Positions 35,841 to 47,325 are shown, counted from the stretch's first letter. The stretch: 64,000 bases of DNA from Tardiphaga sp. 709 (GCF_032401055.1 NZ_CP135529.1:4028501-4092500), one strand, 5' to 3'. Notes: generated by a model from the letters alone, not told the origin. Numbers and translations: made by a program.

Positions 35841-35877
35841 AAAAAAAGGCCCGCATCGCTGCGGGCCTAAGTTTTTT
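35841..35877. terminator. bidirectional terminator
   Basis: AGGCCCGCA-TCGC-TGCGGGCCT is a 9-bp stem flanked by A7 on the left and T6 after AAG on the right. It ends the porin transcript on the minus strand. The rest of 35567-35909 has no gene. Confidence 0.88.
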
Positions 35878-35909
35878 CTGGAGACGAAGTAGACGATAGA
35901 TCGTCAGGC

Positions 35910-36569
35910 TTACTGAACGAAGCCTGCGCCGAAATTGCCCAGATTGAAGCGATAGTTCAGGCCAGCCTTGATCGTGTGCTCGTCGTTCTTGAATCCGCCG
36001 ACAGCGAGAGCTGGCGTGAGGAAGGTGACGTTGCCGAAGTCGTAATACTGATATTCGACCTTGCCCGACCAGTTCTGGGTGAACAGATATTCGAGACCGC
36101 CGCCAACCGTGTAGCCATCGCGACCGCCGTTGCCGCCGAAGCCATTGGTGAAGCGCGAGTCAGCCCAGGCGTAACCGCCCTTGGCGTATACCAGGGCCGG
36201 ACCCCAGGTGTAGCCGAGACGACCGGTGACCGAACCGAGGCCACGATTGTCGAAGTTGCTGTTGGTGTCCTTGAAGCTGTAATTGGCTTCGAGACCGAAC
36301 ACCCAGTTCGGCGCGAACTGGTAGTCGTAACCACCCTGCACACCGCCCATGAACGTGCCGTCGCGGCTGCCGATCAGTGCGTTGTCTTCACCCGGGAACG
36401 CGCCGCCGACGTGACCACCGATGTAGAAGCCGGTCCAGTTGTAGATCGGAGTAGCCGGAGCATAGGCCGGAGCCTTGGTGTAGGGGCGTGCAGCCAGGTC
36501 AGCAGCAGACGCAGGAGCAGCCAAGGCGACGAGGGCCAGAGCAGCGGTAGACAGTAGAAGCTTCTTCAT
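35910..36569 (-). CDS. Omp25/31-type outer-membrane beta-barrel protein
   Basis: 219 residues with a signal peptide (about 1-22, ending ASA). The mature part opens with a Pro/Ala/Tyr-rich stretch, then NWTGFYIGGHVGGAF, the hallmark of the Omp25/31 opacity family. It ends in alternating beta strands and GLNYRFNLG. It is likely an eight-strand porin-like barrel of the outer membrane. GAAGGA lies upstream of the ATG, and a strong terminator follows. Its 230-bp upstream region (36570-36800) has no other gene. Confidence 0.9.
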   Translation of the reverse strand: MKKLLLSTAALALVALAAPASAADLAARPYTKAPAYAPATPIYNWTGFYIGGHVGGAFPGEDNALIGSRDGTFMGGVQGGYDYQFAPNWVFGLEANYSFKDTNSNFDNRGLGSVTGRLGYTWGPALVYAKGGYAWADSRFTNGFGGNGGRDGYTVGGGLEYLFTQNWSGKVEYQYYDFGNVTFLTPALAVGGFKNDEHTIKAGLNYRFNLGNFGAGFVQ

Positions 36570-36800
36570 CAGGTGTTCCTTCTCAATCCCAACGGGGATG
36601 ACGAAGGCGAACCTAGACTATTGCGCAGTGATTGCTGTCACACGCGTGCAACAGAGCTCCAAACGAAAAAGGCAGCTTTGGCGGCCGCGTCGCGCTTACG
36701 ACACAGCATTGCCCAAATTGATTCAGGAACTTTTCACGATGTGCGATTTCGCTTCAATCATGTTCGGATTAAGGCGACGGAACCCGACATTGATCCCCCA

Positions 36801-37694
36801 TTAGCCGCGGTAACGCAACGCTTCAACCAGCGCCGCAAATGCGGGTGTCGATTGCCGGCGGCTCGGATAATAAAGGTGATAGCCCGAGAACGGTTGGCAC
36901 CAATCGTCCAGCACCTGAACAAGCCGGCCTGAGGCAATGTGATCGCGCACGCGATCCTCGGGTAAATAGGCCAGCCCCAGTCCGCTCAGCACCGCCTTGT
37001 GGCGCAGCGACATGTTGTTGAACACGATCTGGCCATCGACGCGCACTTTCAAAGCGCGCCCGCGCTTCTCGAACTCCCACGCATAGAGGCCGCCCATGGT
37101 CGGCAGACGGATATTGATGCAGTCATGCGCGGTGAGATCTTGCGGGCGTTTCGGCAGCGGGCGTTTGGCGAAGTAGGACGGTGCGCCGACCACGACCATG
37201 CGAAAGTCCGGCCCGATCCGGACGGCGATCATGTCTTTTGCGACCTGTTCGCCCAGGCGAACGCCGGCATCGTAGCGTTCCGCAACGATATCGATGAGGC
37301 CGTAATCGACGACGAGTTCGGCCTTGATGTCGGGATAGCGTGGCAGCAACTTCGCGAGGGCGGGCCAGATGATCGTCTCGGCGGAATGCTCACCGGTGGT
37401 GATGCGGATAGTGCCGGCCGGCTTCTCGCGCAGCTCCGTGACAGCCGCGAGTTCGGCGTCGATCTCTTCCAGCTTCGGGCCGATCGTCCGGATCAGGCGT
37501 TCACCCGCCTCGGTCGGCGCCACGCTGCGGGTCGTTCGGGTGAGGAGCCGCAGTCCGAGCCGCTCCTCAAGGCCGCGAATGGTGTGGCTGAGCGCGGATT
37601 GCGAGACGCCGAGCTTGGCGGCTGCGCGCGTGAAGCTCGCTTCTTTCGCGACGGCGAAGAAAGCAAGGAGGTCGTCGATTGTCTGGCGGGCCAT
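36801..37694 (-). CDS. LysR-family transcription regulator
   Basis: 297 residues. The N-terminal winged helix (about 5-64) has FTRAAAKLGVSQSALSHTIR and the RLLTRTTRSV wing typical of the group that often controls adjacent oxidoreductases. A periplasmic-binding-like effector domain follows (about 90-295). It is divergent from the aldo/keto reductase gene, with a palindrome between them, so it probably regulates that gene and itself. The inducer is unknown. Confidence 0.9.
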   Translation of the reverse strand: MARQTIDDLLAFFAVAKEASFTRAAAKLGVSQSALSHTIRGLEERLGLRLLTRTTRSVAPTEAGERLIRTIGPKLEEIDAELAAVTELREKPAGTIRITTGEHSAETIIWPALAKLLPRYPDIKAELVVDYGLIDIVAERYDAGVRLGEQVAKDMIAVRIGPDFRMVVVGAPSYFAKRPLPKRPQDLTAHDCINIRLPTMGGLYAWEFEKRGRALKVRVDGQIVFNNMSLRHKAVLSGLGLAYLPEDRVRDHIASGRLVQVLDDWCQPFSGYHLYYPSRRQSTPAFAALVEALRYRG

Positions 37695-37721
37695 TCATGA
37701 ATCCGGCTGATAAGTGCGTGC

Positions 37722-37735
37722 AGATTATATCATCT
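37722..37735. promoter_or_regulatory. candidate LysR operator
   Basis: AGATTATATCATCT is palindromic at 12 of 14 positions and lies 28 bp before the LysR start and about 100 bp before the aldo/keto reductase. The position fits an autoregulatory LysR-type recognition site. Confidence 0.4.
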
Positions 37736-37737
37736 AG

Positions 37738-38826
<1,089 letters not shown>

Positions 38827-38845
38827 TCCGCAGGTCACGCGCTGC

Positions 38846-39706
38846 TTAAGTCTCGCGCTGCTGCCACAGCGCCGTGAGGCCTTCGCGATAGGTCGGAAAC
38901 GCGAGCTTCACGCCGAGCTCGCGTTTCAGCCGTGCATTCGAGATGCGGTTGTTGCTGGCATAGAAGCTGCGCGCCATCGGGCTCATCTCGGCGTCATCGA
39001 AATTCTGTTCGGGCGGCGGCGCGATTCCCATCAGCGAAGCGGCAAATGTCACGACGTCCTGCGGCGGCGCGGGTTCGTCGTCGCACAGATTCCAGATGCC
39101 GGTCTTCGCGTAATCGAAGGCAGCGGCGATGGCCGCCGCGATGTCATCCACATGAATGCGGTTGAATACCTGACCCGGCTTGACGATGCGATGGGCCTTG
39201 CCGGCTTTGAGATTTTCCAGCGCATTGCGGCCGGGGCCGTAGATGCCAGCGATGCGCAGAATTGTCGTGCGATTGCCGGCCACGGCAGACCAGCCGGCTT
39301 CGGCATCGATGCGTGCCTTGCGCCGGCCCTCGCCGTAAACCGGGGCAGTTTCGTCGATCCAGGCGCCCTGATGGTCGCCGTAAACCCCGACGCTGGAGAG
39401 ATAGACGATCCGTCGGATGCCGCTGGCGGCAATCTCGGAGCCAAAAGTCTGCAACACGGGATCGCCGTCCGCGCCGGGCGGAATCGAGACGAGCAGTGCG
39501 TCGGCCTTTGCGAGGTAATCGGCAATGCGGGGATCGGCGACGTCCGGGTTGAAGACGAGCGTCTCGATATCGCGGGCTGGCGCCAAGGCTGCCGACTTGC
39601 CGGCCGTGCGGACGGTGCCGGCAATCCCGGTGAATTGACCGCCATGCTGCGCGAGGAAGCGGTTTGCGCTGTAGCCGAGCCCGAAGACGAAAAGACGCAC
39701 GTTCAT
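38846..39706 (-). CDS. atypical SDR / NAD-dependent epimerase-like protein
   Basis: 286 residues from the ATG at 39706; an earlier start at 39754 is less likely. The Rossmann opening is LFVFGLGYSANRF, with a shortened GxGxxA nucleotide motif. VYLSSVGVYGDHQG, the tyrosine of the YGEGRRKARIDAE stretch and RIAGIYGPGRN follow the extended SDR pattern, as in E. coli YeeZ. The substrate is unknown, probably a nucleotide sugar or related compound. It converges on the aldo/keto reductase gene (20-bp gap) and is divergent from the UxaA-type gene. Confidence 0.8.
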   Translation of the reverse strand: MNVRLFVFGLGYSANRFLAQHGGQFTGIAGTVRTAGKSAALAPARDIETLVFNPDVADPRIADYLAKADALLVSIPPGADGDPVLQTFGSEIAASGIRRIVYLSSVGVYGDHQGAWIDETAPVYGEGRRKARIDAEAGWSAVAGNRTTILRIAGIYGPGRNALENLKAGKAHRIVKPGQVFNRIHVDDIAAAIAAAFDYAKTGIWNLCDDEPAPPQDVVTFAASLMGIAPPPEQNFDDAEMSPMARSFYASNNRISNARLKRELGVKLAFPTYREGLTALWQQRET

Positions 39707-39861
39707 CCCATTTCTGTATAAATCGGGCGGATCGGCCCGTTTAAAGGTCATCATTCGGGGTGCAAAGCGCGCCGGTCAAGTGCGCGACACCGTCATCTTT
39801 TGTGCTACTGCTCTGCTACGAGACCGGCGCGAATGCCGGCAGATTTGGGAAGGACAAGGCG

Positions 39862-41406
39862 ATGGCCACCACGCTGGCAGCAGATGCATATGCGCCGCGC
39901 TACATCAAACTGAATGCGCGCGACAACGTCGCCATCATCGTCAATGATTTTGGCCTGCCTGCAGGCACCAGGATGATAGGTGGTCTGGAGCTGCGCCATT
40001 TCGTGCCGCAGGGGCACAAGGTGGCGCTGGAAGATATCGCCAAGGATGCGCCGATTATCCGCTACGGCGAGATCATCGGTTATGCACTGGATATGATTTC
40101 GGCCGGCGAATGGGTCGAGGAGGCGCGTATCCACATGCCCGATGCGCCGGACCTCGACAGCCTTGAGATTGCCAATGCGGTTCCCGAACCGCAGCCGCCG
40201 CTGAACGACTACACATTCGAAGGTTTTCGCAATCGCGACGGCTCCGTCGGCGTGAAGAACATTCTCGCCATCAGCACCTCGGTGCAGTGCGTCGCCGGCA
40301 CGCTTGAATTTGCACTGAAGCGCATCAAGGCCGAGCTGCTGCCGCGCTATCCGAATGTCGATGACGTCGTCGCCGTCACCCATGGCTATGGCTGTGGCGT
40401 CGCCATCAATGCGCCGGATGCCTATATCCCGATCCGGACGCTGCAGAACATCGCGCGCAATCCGAATTTCGGCGGCGAGGTGATGGTGGTCGGCCTTGGC
40501 TGCGAGAAGCTCGCACCGGAGCGTTTGCTGCCGAAGGAGGATCCTTCCAGCATGATGCGTCTGCAAGACGAGGGCAATCAGAGCTTTGGCGATATGGTGG
40601 ATACCATCATCACCATGGCCGAAGCGCGCTTGAAAATCCTGAACCAGCGCAAGCGGGAGACCTGTCCGGCTTCCGACCTCGTGATCGGCTTGCAATGTGG
40701 TGGCAGTGATGCGTTTTCCGGCGTGACCGCCAATCCGGCGCTCGGCTTCGCCAGCGATCTGCTGGTGCGCGCCGGCGCAACGGTGATGTTCTCCGAAGTC
40801 ACCGAAGTGCGCGATGCCATCGAGCTGCTGACGCGACGCGCCATCAATGCCGATGTCGGCCGAGCGCTGATACGCGAGATGGATTGGTACGACTCCTATC
40901 TGGCGCGGGGCGGCGCCGATCGCAGCGCCAATACGACGCCCGGCAACAAGAAGGGGGGTCTCGCCAATATCGTCGAGAAGTCGCTCGGCTCGATCGTTAA
41001 GTCCGGATCATCAGCGATCAGCGGCGTCATCGGCCCGGGCGAACGCGCGACGACGAAGGGACTGCTGTTTGCAGCAACACCGGCCAGCGATTTCGTCTGC
41101 GGCACGTTGCAGCTCGCCGCTGGCATGCAGATGCAGATATTCACCACGGGACGCGGTACGCCCTATGGGCTGGCACAGGCGCCCGTGATCAAGGTTTCGA
41201 CGCGCACCGAACTGGCGAAACGCTGGTCAGACCTGATCGATTTCGACGCCGGCCGCATTGCCAGTGGCGAAATGACCATCGAAGAAGCCGGCTGGGAGCT
41301 GTTCCAGCTGATCCTCGACGTCGCCAGTGGCCGCAAGCAGGTCTGGGCGGACAAGTGGGGGCTGCACAACGATCTGGTGCTGTTCAACCCCGCACCGGTC
41401 ACCTGA
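39862..41406 (+). CDS. UxaA/GarD-type sugar-acid dehydratase
   Basis: 514 residues from the ATG at 39862, with GGAAGGACAAGG upstream. An N-terminal SAF domain (about 15-95) precedes the large altronate/galactarate dehydratase domain. That domain contains [22 protein letters not shown] (about 172-180), VVGLGCEK and [19 protein letters not shown] (about 277-295), where cysteines may hold iron. The family removes water from altronate, galactarate or related sugar acids to give 2-keto-3-deoxy products. The fused SAF plus UxaA form matches a single-chain enzyme. The substrate cannot be fixed without pathway neighbours. Confidence 0.85.
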   Translation: MATTLAADAYAPRYIKLNARDNVAIIVNDFGLPAGTRMIGGLELRHFVPQGHKVALEDIAKDAPIIRYGEIIGYALDMISAGEWVEEARIHMPDAPDLDSLEIANAVPEPQPPLNDYTFEGFRNRDGSVGVKNILAISTSVQCVAGTLEFALKRIKAELLPRYPNVDDVVAVTHGYGCGVAINAPDAYIPIRTLQNIARNPNFGGEVMVVGLGCEKLAPERLLPKEDPSSMMRLQDEGNQSFGDMVDTIITMAEARLKILNQRKRETCPASDLVIGLQCGGSDAFSGVTANPALGFASDLLVRAGATVMFSEVTEVRDAIELLTRRAINADVGRALIREMDWYDSYLARGGADRSANTTPGNKKGGLANIVEKSLGSIVKSGSSAISGVIGPGERATTKGLLFAATPASDFVCGTLQLAAGMQMQIFTTGRGTPYGLAQAPVIKVSTRTELAKRWSDLIDFDAGRIASGEMTIEEAGWELFQLILDVASGRKQVWADKWGLHNDLVLFNPAPVT

Positions 41407-41408
41407 TC

Positions 41409-42749
41409 TTATTGCAGTGACGCCGCTTTCGCGCCCGATGGCGTCACGCGCCAGATCGTGTTGCCGACATCGTCAGCCACCAGCAATGCGCCCTTGCTAT
41501 CGACGCGCACTCCGACCGGGCGGCCCTGCGCTTCACCACCGTCATTGAGGAAGCCGGTGAGCACATCCTGCGGCTTGCCCGATGGCTTGCCGTCAGTGAA
41601 GGGCACGAAGATCACCTTGTAGCCGCTTTGCGGGCGCCGATTCCACGAGCCGTGCTGGCCGATGAAAGCGCCGTTCTTCATGTTGGCAGGGAAGAGATCG
41701 CCGGTGTTAAACGTTAGGCCGAGCGACGCGGTATGCGCGCCGAGCGCGTAATCCGGCGCGATGGCTTTGGCGACCATATCGGGACGTGGCGGTTGCACGC
41801 GGACATCCACATGCTGGCCGTAATAGCTGTAGGGCCAGCCATAGAAACCGCCATCCTTCACCGAGGTCATATAGTCCGGCACAAGGTCGCTGCCGATCTC
41901 GTCGCGCTCGTTGACGGTGACCCACAGCGCGCCACTTTGCGGCTGCCACGACGGGCCGTTGGGATTGCGCAGGCCGGATGCGAAGACGCGTGAGGCGCCG
42001 GTCGCGCGGTCGATCTCGAGCACTGCGGCGCGGTCTTTCTCGGCATCTATCCCGTTCTCGCCAACATTGCTGTTGGAGCCGACGGTTGCATAAAGTTTGG
42101 TGCCGTCGGGGCTCGCCGTGAGATCCTTGGTCCAGTGGTGATTGATCGGGCCGCCGGGCAGGTCAGCCACCTTCACGGCAGGCGTTGTGATCCTAGTATC
42201 ATCGGTCCTGTAGGGAAACTTCACCACGGCATCGGCATTGGCGACAAAGAATTCGTCGCCCACCAGCACCATGCCGAAGGGTGAGTTGAGCCCTTCGAGA
42301 AACGCTGTCCTGGTCTCGGCGATGCCGTCGCCGTCTGCGTCGCGCAGCAGCGAAATGCGATTTGCTGTCGGCGTGCCCGCGCCAGCATGGCCCATCACCA
42401 GTTTCATGACCCAGCCCTTGATGCCCTTGCCATCTTCCGGTTTCGGTGGCGCATTGCTTTCTGCCACCAGCACATCGCCATTGGGCAACACATAGACCGT
42501 GCGGGGATGATCGAGCCCGCGCGCAAAAGCGTTGACCGTCATGCCGTCAGCAGCCTTCGGCTTGGCGCCGGCGGGCCAGCCGACCGCCTTGGAGACATTG
42601 ACCGTTGGAATAAGCGACTTGTTGGGCTCGACAAGCTTCGGCGACGGTCCGAAATCCTCGCCGGATGCGATGGTGGATTTCTCATTGCATCCGGCCAGCG
42701 GCAGCGCCAGGGCGACGAGACAGGCGGAAAGCAGGAATTTCTGGCGCAT
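41409..42749 (-). CDS. PQQ-dependent sugar dehydrogenase-like lipoprotein
   Basis: 446 residues. A lipoprotein signal ends in the lipobox LAGC (Cys21). The rest is a six-blade beta propeller of the soluble glucose/L-sorbosone dehydrogenase type, with repeated [18 protein letters not shown] and GLRNPNG segments. [12 protein letters not shown] and the [14 protein letters not shown] loop are characteristic of the sorbosone dehydrogenase group. It should oxidise a sugar or aldose in the periplasm using PQQ, feeding electrons to the respiratory chain. It is tail-to-tail with the UxaA-type gene (2-bp gap), which may act on sugar acids, a loose metabolic link. Confidence 0.85.
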   Translation of the reverse strand: MRQKFLLSACLVALALPLAGCNEKSTIASGEDFGPSPKLVEPNKSLIPTVNVSKAVGWPAGAKPKAADGMTVNAFARGLDHPRTVYVLPNGDVLVAESNAPPKPEDGKGIKGWVMKLVMGHAGAGTPTANRISLLRDADGDGIAETRTAFLEGLNSPFGMVLVGDEFFVANADAVVKFPYRTDDTRITTPAVKVADLPGGPINHHWTKDLTASPDGTKLYATVGSNSNVGENGIDAEKDRAAVLEIDRATGASRVFASGLRNPNGPSWQPQSGALWVTVNERDEIGSDLVPDYMTSVKDGGFYGWPYSYYGQHVDVRVQPPRPDMVAKAIAPDYALGAHTASLGLTFNTGDLFPANMKNGAFIGQHGSWNRRPQSGYKVIFVPFTDGKPSGKPQDVLTGFLNDGGEAQGRPVGVRVDSKGALLVADDVGNTIWRVTPSGAKAASLQ

Positions 42750-42877
42750 GGAATGTCCTTGTGGCTGAGGACATAAAATGCGCGCGATGCAGGAACGTTC
42801 GACCTCCCTGCATGAATTTCATGTGAAGCCGGAGTGATGCGCGGCTATGGTCCTTCCCAACAATCAGGGAAGAAACG

Positions 42878-43930
42878 ATGACCGGACCGACAAATACGAG
42901 CGACGAAGCCACCTGGACGCGCTGGCGTAGCGTCGCCGATCTCTATCACGCCTATTTCACCGGCCTGATCCTGACCACGGTCACGCGCCGCGGCACGGCA
43001 GATGCCGCGGAGTTCATGTTTCGCATCTTCCGCCGCCAGCAGCAGGAGCGCTTTCTGCCCGGCCTCGCAAAGCTCGGTCTGTCCGGCCTGCCACCCGCGG
43101 TCGCTGCGGCCCAGTATCACTATCTCTCGAACTGGATCGGCGGCGTGTCGGTCGAGTACATGTATGAGAGCGACCGCAAGGCCTGGATTCGCTATCCACC
43201 GCCGCGCTGGATCTGGCGCGGCACTGCGATCTGCGGCGTGCCCGGCGAAGTCTCCCGCGCGATGCTGCGCGGCTGGCACGCCAATAATGGCGTGTCGCTC
43301 GGCAATTCCCGCATGGGCTTTGTCTGCACCAAGCAGAGCGTTGATGGCCAGGATGGGCTCGAAGGCTACTACTGCGAATACGACCATGATTTGGATATCG
43401 ATCAGCGTCTGGTGTTCGCGCGCCATCTGGAAGCGCCGTTGTTCGATCCCGCCAAGGCGCCTGCGCTGCCCGTCGATAGCTGGCCAAAGGCCCGGTTGGA
43501 GAAGGCCTATCGCAACTACGCCATGGAATATGTGCGGACCGCAGCGCCTGCGGCGGTTCAACTGTTCGGTCCGGTCGATGCAGGCTATTTGCTGCATCTC
43601 ACCGGCAAGCTGATCGGCATGCAGTATTTCGACGAGGTGTCTGCGGGCTTCGGCCTGCAGCGCGGCAACGCCAGGGTCTTCGCAGAATTTCTGAGCACCT
43701 TGTTCGCGGCGCAAGACGATGTCGTGGAGATCAGCAAGTCCGAGGGCCAGTTCGAGATCCGGCAGCAGAGCTGGAAACTGATGGATGGCGTTGCAGACAA
43801 CAATATCGCCTGCGCGAGGGCCTTGCAGGGGCTGGTCGAAGGTCTCGCCGCCGGATGCGGTCGCAATTTACCCATCACGATGATGCCGGCACGCGGTGGT
43901 GCGCTCCCGTTCATCTGGTCGGTCGGCTAG
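42878..43930 (+). CDS. hypothetical protein, 350 residues
   Basis: Not recognised. The protein is soluble and rich in aromatic residues and arginine. Visible blocks are WIGGVSVEYMYESD (about 87-100), IRYPPPRW, GFVCTKQSVDG and YYCEYDHDLD (about 167-176). Two cysteines and nearby acidic residues could bind a metal or act in catalysis. A very remote link to the thiazoline-carboxylate hydrolase-like families crossed my mind but no motif proves it. AGGGAAGAAACG precedes the ATG. Codon use is like its neighbours. It is not coupled to the MATE gene 129 bp downstream. Confidence 0.7.
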   Translation: MTGPTNTSDEATWTRWRSVADLYHAYFTGLILTTVTRRGTADAAEFMFRIFRRQQQERFLPGLAKLGLSGLPPAVAAAQYHYLSNWIGGVSVEYMYESDRKAWIRYPPPRWIWRGTAICGVPGEVSRAMLRGWHANNGVSLGNSRMGFVCTKQSVDGQDGLEGYYCEYDHDLDIDQRLVFARHLEAPLFDPAKAPALPVDSWPKARLEKAYRNYAMEYVRTAAPAAVQLFGPVDAGYLLHLTGKLIGMQYFDEVSAGFGLQRGNARVFAEFLSTLFAAQDDVVEISKSEGQFEIRQQSWKLMDGVADNNIACARALQGLVEGLAAGCGRNLPITMMPARGGALPFIWSVG

Positions 43931-44059
43931 CGCTTCGACCCCTTGATACTGCAGCGCAAATCGAACATCCCCCATGCGTGTGTCGCGCATGGCATTATCA
44001 GCGATCGGTGCTAGGAACGGGGTGTCCGGCAGGCAAGACCGGAAGCTCAGGGAGAATGC

Positions 44060-45505
44060 ATGTCCGACGCTGTCGTCGCCGAACCCCGATTGGTCGATGC
44101 CGACAAGCAGCCGCTTCCGAGCCTGAAGGCGCCGGCCAAAAATCCCCTGCTGGATCATCCCATTCTGCCGACCATTCTGCGGCTGGCCTGGCCCAATGTC
44201 GTCGCGCTGACGGCGGGCGCCGTCGTCGTTATTTTCGAGACCACCTATGTCGGCCGGCTCGGCACCGAAGCATTGGCGGCGATGGCGCTGGTGTTTCCCT
44301 TCGTGATGCTGACCATGACCATGTCCGGCGGCGCCATGGGCGGCGGTGTGTCATCGGCGATTGCGCGGGCGATCGGTGCGGGCGACCGCGAGCGGGCCTC
44401 GACACTGGCCGGGCACGCGCTGCTAATCGCCCTCTGCTTCGGCCTCACCTTCACGGTCGGCATGCTGACCTTCGGCTCCATGCTGCTGCAACTGCTTGGT
44501 GGCCGCGGCAATGTGCTGAGCCAGGCGCAGGGCTACATCACCGTCTTCTTCGCTGGTGGCGTGATCCCCTGGCTGCTGAATACCTTTGCGGCGATCCTGC
44601 GCGGCACCGGCAACATGAAGATCCCCTCCGCCATGCAGATGGCGGGGGCCGCCTTGCAGGTGGTTCTCGGTGGCGTGCTGGGCCTCGGCTTCGGTCCGAT
44701 CCCGCAATTCGGCATGCCCGGCGTCGCGGCGGGCACGCTGATTGCGTTCACGATCGGCACAGGCGTCATGGGCTGGTATGTCTTTTCCGGTCGTGCGCGA
44801 GTCCGGCCTCAGATCAAGGGCTTTCGCATTCAGCGCGGAATGTTCTTCGATATTCTGAAAGTGGGTGCCATCGCCTGTTTCAATCCGCTACAGGGCGTTC
44901 TGACTCTCCTGATTTTCACTCATATGCTGGCGCATTACGGCACCGCGGTGCTGGCCGGCTACGGCATCGGTGCGCGGCTCGAATTCATGCTGAGCACGCT
45001 GGCTTTCGCGGTGGGTATCGCGTCGGTGCCGATCGTCGGCATGGCAATCGGCGCTGGCCGCGTCGCGCGTGCGCGCCGCGTGACCTGGACTGGCAGCGTA
45101 ATCGCCTTCGGTGTCGTCGGCCTGCTCGGCACACTGATCGCGATCTTCCCCGATGCTTGGGTCAGTCTGTTCACCAATGATGCCGGTGTGCGCGCGGCAA
45201 GCCGGACCTATCTGGCCACCTGCGCGCCAATGTATGCCTTTCTGGGGCTGTCCACGGTGGCCTATTTTGCCTCGCAGGGCGCCGCCAAGGTGCTCGGCCC
45301 GGTGCTAGCGCAAACCGCGCGGCTGGTCTTCGTCAGCGTTGGCGGCTGGTGGCTGCTGTCTATCGATGCCTCGGCCACAAGCTTTTTCTGGCTCGCGGCG
45401 GCGTCTATGGTGCTGCTCGGCGTGCTGTCGGCACTCAGCGTACTGCTGACGTCGTGGGGACCGAAGGCTGGCCCCGTGCCCGAGATCCGGCCGGAGCTCG
45501 TCTGA
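44060..45505 (+). CDS. MATE-family efflux transporter
   Basis: 481 residues with a ~45-residue cytoplasmic N-terminus and 12 predicted membrane helices in two similar halves. The first half has RLAWPNVVALTAG and FETTYVGRLGTEALAAMALVFP (motif split here around residues 58-80). The second has GAIACFNPLQGVLT and YGIGARLEFML. These are the duplicated features of multidrug and toxin extrusion exporters, which use a Na+ or H+ gradient. CAGGGAG lies upstream of the ATG. It converges on the 45513-46040 gene with a 7-bp gap. The substrate is unknown. Confidence 0.9.
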   Translation: MSDAVVAEPRLVDADKQPLPSLKAPAKNPLLDHPILPTILRLAWPNVVALTAGAVVVIFETTYVGRLGTEALAAMALVFPFVMLTMTMSGGAMGGGVSSAIARAIGAGDRERASTLAGHALLIALCFGLTFTVGMLTFGSMLLQLLGGRGNVLSQAQGYITVFFAGGVIPWLLNTFAAILRGTGNMKIPSAMQMAGAALQVVLGGVLGLGFGPIPQFGMPGVAAGTLIAFTIGTGVMGWYVFSGRARVRPQIKGFRIQRGMFFDILKVGAIACFNPLQGVLTLLIFTHMLAHYGTAVLAGYGIGARLEFMLSTLAFAVGIASVPIVGMAIGAGRVARARRVTWTGSVIAFGVVGLLGTLIAIFPDAWVSLFTNDAGVRAASRTYLATCAPMYAFLGLSTVAYFASQGAAKVLGPVLAQTARLVFVSVGGWWLLSIDASATSFFWLAAASMVLLGVLSALSVLLTSWGPKAGPVPEIRPELV

Positions 45506-45512
45506 GCAGTTT

Positions 45513-46040
45513 CTAGCCAACGCGCGTCGCAGTAAATTCCAAATCGCGCCGCCACGTCGCGCCGTCGTCATGCGAGGTCTCGCCGCGCCATAGAAACGAG
45601 CGTGGCGTGATCTGCGAGAAGCTCCAGCGGATCGGGCGCCCGTCACTGTCGCGGCCGAGCTGGACTATGTCGTCGCCCTGCTTGCGGCCGGTCATGGTGA
45701 GAAAATTCTGCATCACCGGATCGGTCCACTGAATCTGCCACGCGTCGATGCGCGGATCGTAGATCCGCAGCGTGCTTCCATACGAGTAGGCATTCGCTGC
45801 GGCGTCGCCGTCGCGCAACCGGCCGCGCGGCGGCACGATCCAGACATCCTGGATGGCACGCCCTTCCAGCACCCAGCCGAAATGCCATTCGCCCTTGCGC
45901 CGGCGCTCTCCGCCGTCCGGCATATACCTGACCACATCGAGATCCCAGGCGCCGATCAGCCAGCCATAGAGATCCATCTGGCCGATGCGATCCGGGGCAG
46001 GGCCGTCCGCTGCGAGCGCACCGAGAAACGATGCAGTCAT
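45513..46040 (-). CDS. DUF1579/lipocalin-like hypothetical protein
   Basis: 175 residues, a single predicted beta-barrel with repeated tryptophans: LIGAWDLDVVRYMPDGG, KGEWHFGWVLEGRAIQDVW, YGSTLRIYDPRIDAWQIQW. The pattern resembles DUF1579 and other small lipocalin-like proteins of unknown role. Its start overlaps the SRPBCC stop by 4 bp (ATGA), so it ends the OGT-AraC-SRPBCC operon. It may bind a small hydrophobic ligand. Confidence 0.75.
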   Translation of the reverse strand: MTASFLGALAADGPAPDRIGQMDLYGWLIGAWDLDVVRYMPDGGERRRKGEWHFGWVLEGRAIQDVWIVPPRGRLRDGDAAANAYSYGSTLRIYDPRIDAWQIQWTDPVMQNFLTMTGRKQGDDIVQLGRDSDGRPIRWSFSQITPRSFLWRGETSHDDGATWRRDLEFTATRVG

Positions 46041-46438
46041 CGCGCGGCTTTCCCGAATTGCTTCTGCATCGCTGCGAGGCCCAGATCCATCTGGCTGCTC
46101 ATATAAGGCGCGATTTCATTCGGCAGCACGTCGGCCGTCCAGACAAACCGGCAGCGCGCATCGCCATTGGCAAACACCTGCGCTGACGCGCTGTGCTGGC
46201 TGATACGTTCGCTGACGATGGCATAGACGAGGCGCCGTCGGTCGTGGTCGCAAGTGACCAGTCTTTCGCGTGCGATGGACCCATTGGCGAACGTCACGAT
46301 ACGTGCGTCGCCGTCCAGCTTTGTGTCAGTGACGAATCCCGGCACCAGCCGGGTGTGCAGCGCGCCGAAGTCGGCCAGTGCGGACCAGACATCGTCTGCC
46401 GGTGCGCCGAGGAAAATCTCTTTGTGAATCGATGCCAT
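46037..46438 (-). CDS. SRPBCC (START/Bet v1-like) family protein
   Basis: 133 residues of the polyketide-cyclase/START-like fold: a first strand with KEIFLGAPADDVWSAL, then WTADVLPNEIAPYMSSQM (about 100-117) and a final amphipathic helix. These proteins bind lipids or other hydrophobic molecules. GGGAGG precedes the ATG. It lies 35 bp after the AraC gene and overlaps the next gene by 4 bp. The function here is unknown. Confidence 0.82.
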   Translation of the reverse strand: MASIHKEIFLGAPADDVWSALADFGALHTRLVPGFVTDTKLDGDARIVTFANGSIARERLVTCDHDRRRLVYAIVSERISQHSASAQVFANGDARCRFVWTADVLPNEIAPYMSSQMDLGLAAMQKQFGKAAR

Positions 46439-46473
46439 GCTGTGCCTCCCGGTTGATCAGGACGGCAAGCTAC

Positions 46474-47316
46474 TCAGTGCACGGCCAGCCGTTCTTGGAA
46501 AATCTTGCGGTCGCCGCGCGAAGCCTGTCGAAATGCGCGGGGCGAGACGCCGGCGGCGCGATGGAAGCTGCGCACGAAATTCGAGAGATCGCCGAAGCCG
46601 ACATCGAAGGCGATGTCGGTAATGGCGTGGTCTTGCTCGGCCAGCAGGTTTGCAGCCCGCCGCAGCCGCGCGCGCACCAGATACTGGTGCGGTGTCACGC
46701 CGAGCACGTTCCTGAACAGGCGTAGGAAATGAAACGGACTCAGTCCGGCCTGATGGGCGGCCGCATCGAGGTCGATCTCCTCGCTGGCATGGGCGTCGAT
46801 CCACAGCGCGGCCTCGACCGCGCGCCGGCGATCCCGTGCATTGCCGGTCACATGCCTGCGCGGCTCGCCCGAGACGACGTCGACAAAACGCGCGGCAAAC
46901 GCATAACCGATCTCATCGAGCCCGAGATCGCTATGGGCGCCGGCACTTGCCTGAGCGAGCTCGCCAAGCACCATCAGTTCGGCGCGTGGCGCGATGGCGC
47001 CCTGCTGCCAGATGTCCCTGGCGTCGCCGACGGTGTCGATCAGCTCAGGCGCGAAGGAGAAGGACAGGCATTCGTCGCCGCAGCCGTGATGTTCGTGATG
47101 GCAGGTATATTCGTCGCCGGGGTGCCCGATCAGCAGCGCGCCGGCGATGAGTTCGTGCGACTGTCCGCGGCAGTGACAGCCGAAACTGCCCTTGCGAACA
47201 TAAGAGAGCGAATGGCCGGCGTGGTGTTCGGAAAACGGCCGGTCGTCCGGACCCGCCGTACAGCGATAGTCCGTGACGGTGATCGCGTTGCTTTGGAACA
47301 GTGTTGTTGCCTGCAT
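46474..47316 (-). CDS. AraC-family regulator with a Cys/His cluster
   Basis: 280 residues. The C-terminal AraC DNA-binding domain (about 160-265) shows [19 protein letters not shown] and a second helix-turn-helix at [20 protein letters not shown]. The N-terminal cupin-like domain carries C47, H48, C49 and a dense C72-H73-H74-H76-H77-C79-C83 cluster, which looks able to bind a metal or react as a thiol switch. Its start is 9 bp from the OGT stop. Pairing of an AraC activator with an O6-alkylguanine methyltransferase recalls a split Ada system, but the Ada N-terminal methyl-phosphotriester domain is not evident. Confidence 0.86.
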   Translation of the reverse strand: MQATTLFQSNAITVTDYRCTAGPDDRPFSEHHAGHSLSYVRKGSFGCHCRGQSHELIAGALLIGHPGDEYTCHHEHHGCGDECLSFSFAPELIDTVGDARDIWQQGAIAPRAELMVLGELAQASAGAHSDLGLDEIGYAFAARFVDVVSGEPRRHVTGNARDRRRAVEAALWIDAHASEEIDLDAAAHQAGLSPFHFLRLFRNVLGVTPHQYLVRARLRRAANLLAEQDHAITDIAFDVGFGDLSNFVRSFHRAAGVSPRAFRQASRGDRKIFQERLAVH

Positions 47317-47325
47317 GGGCTCAAT

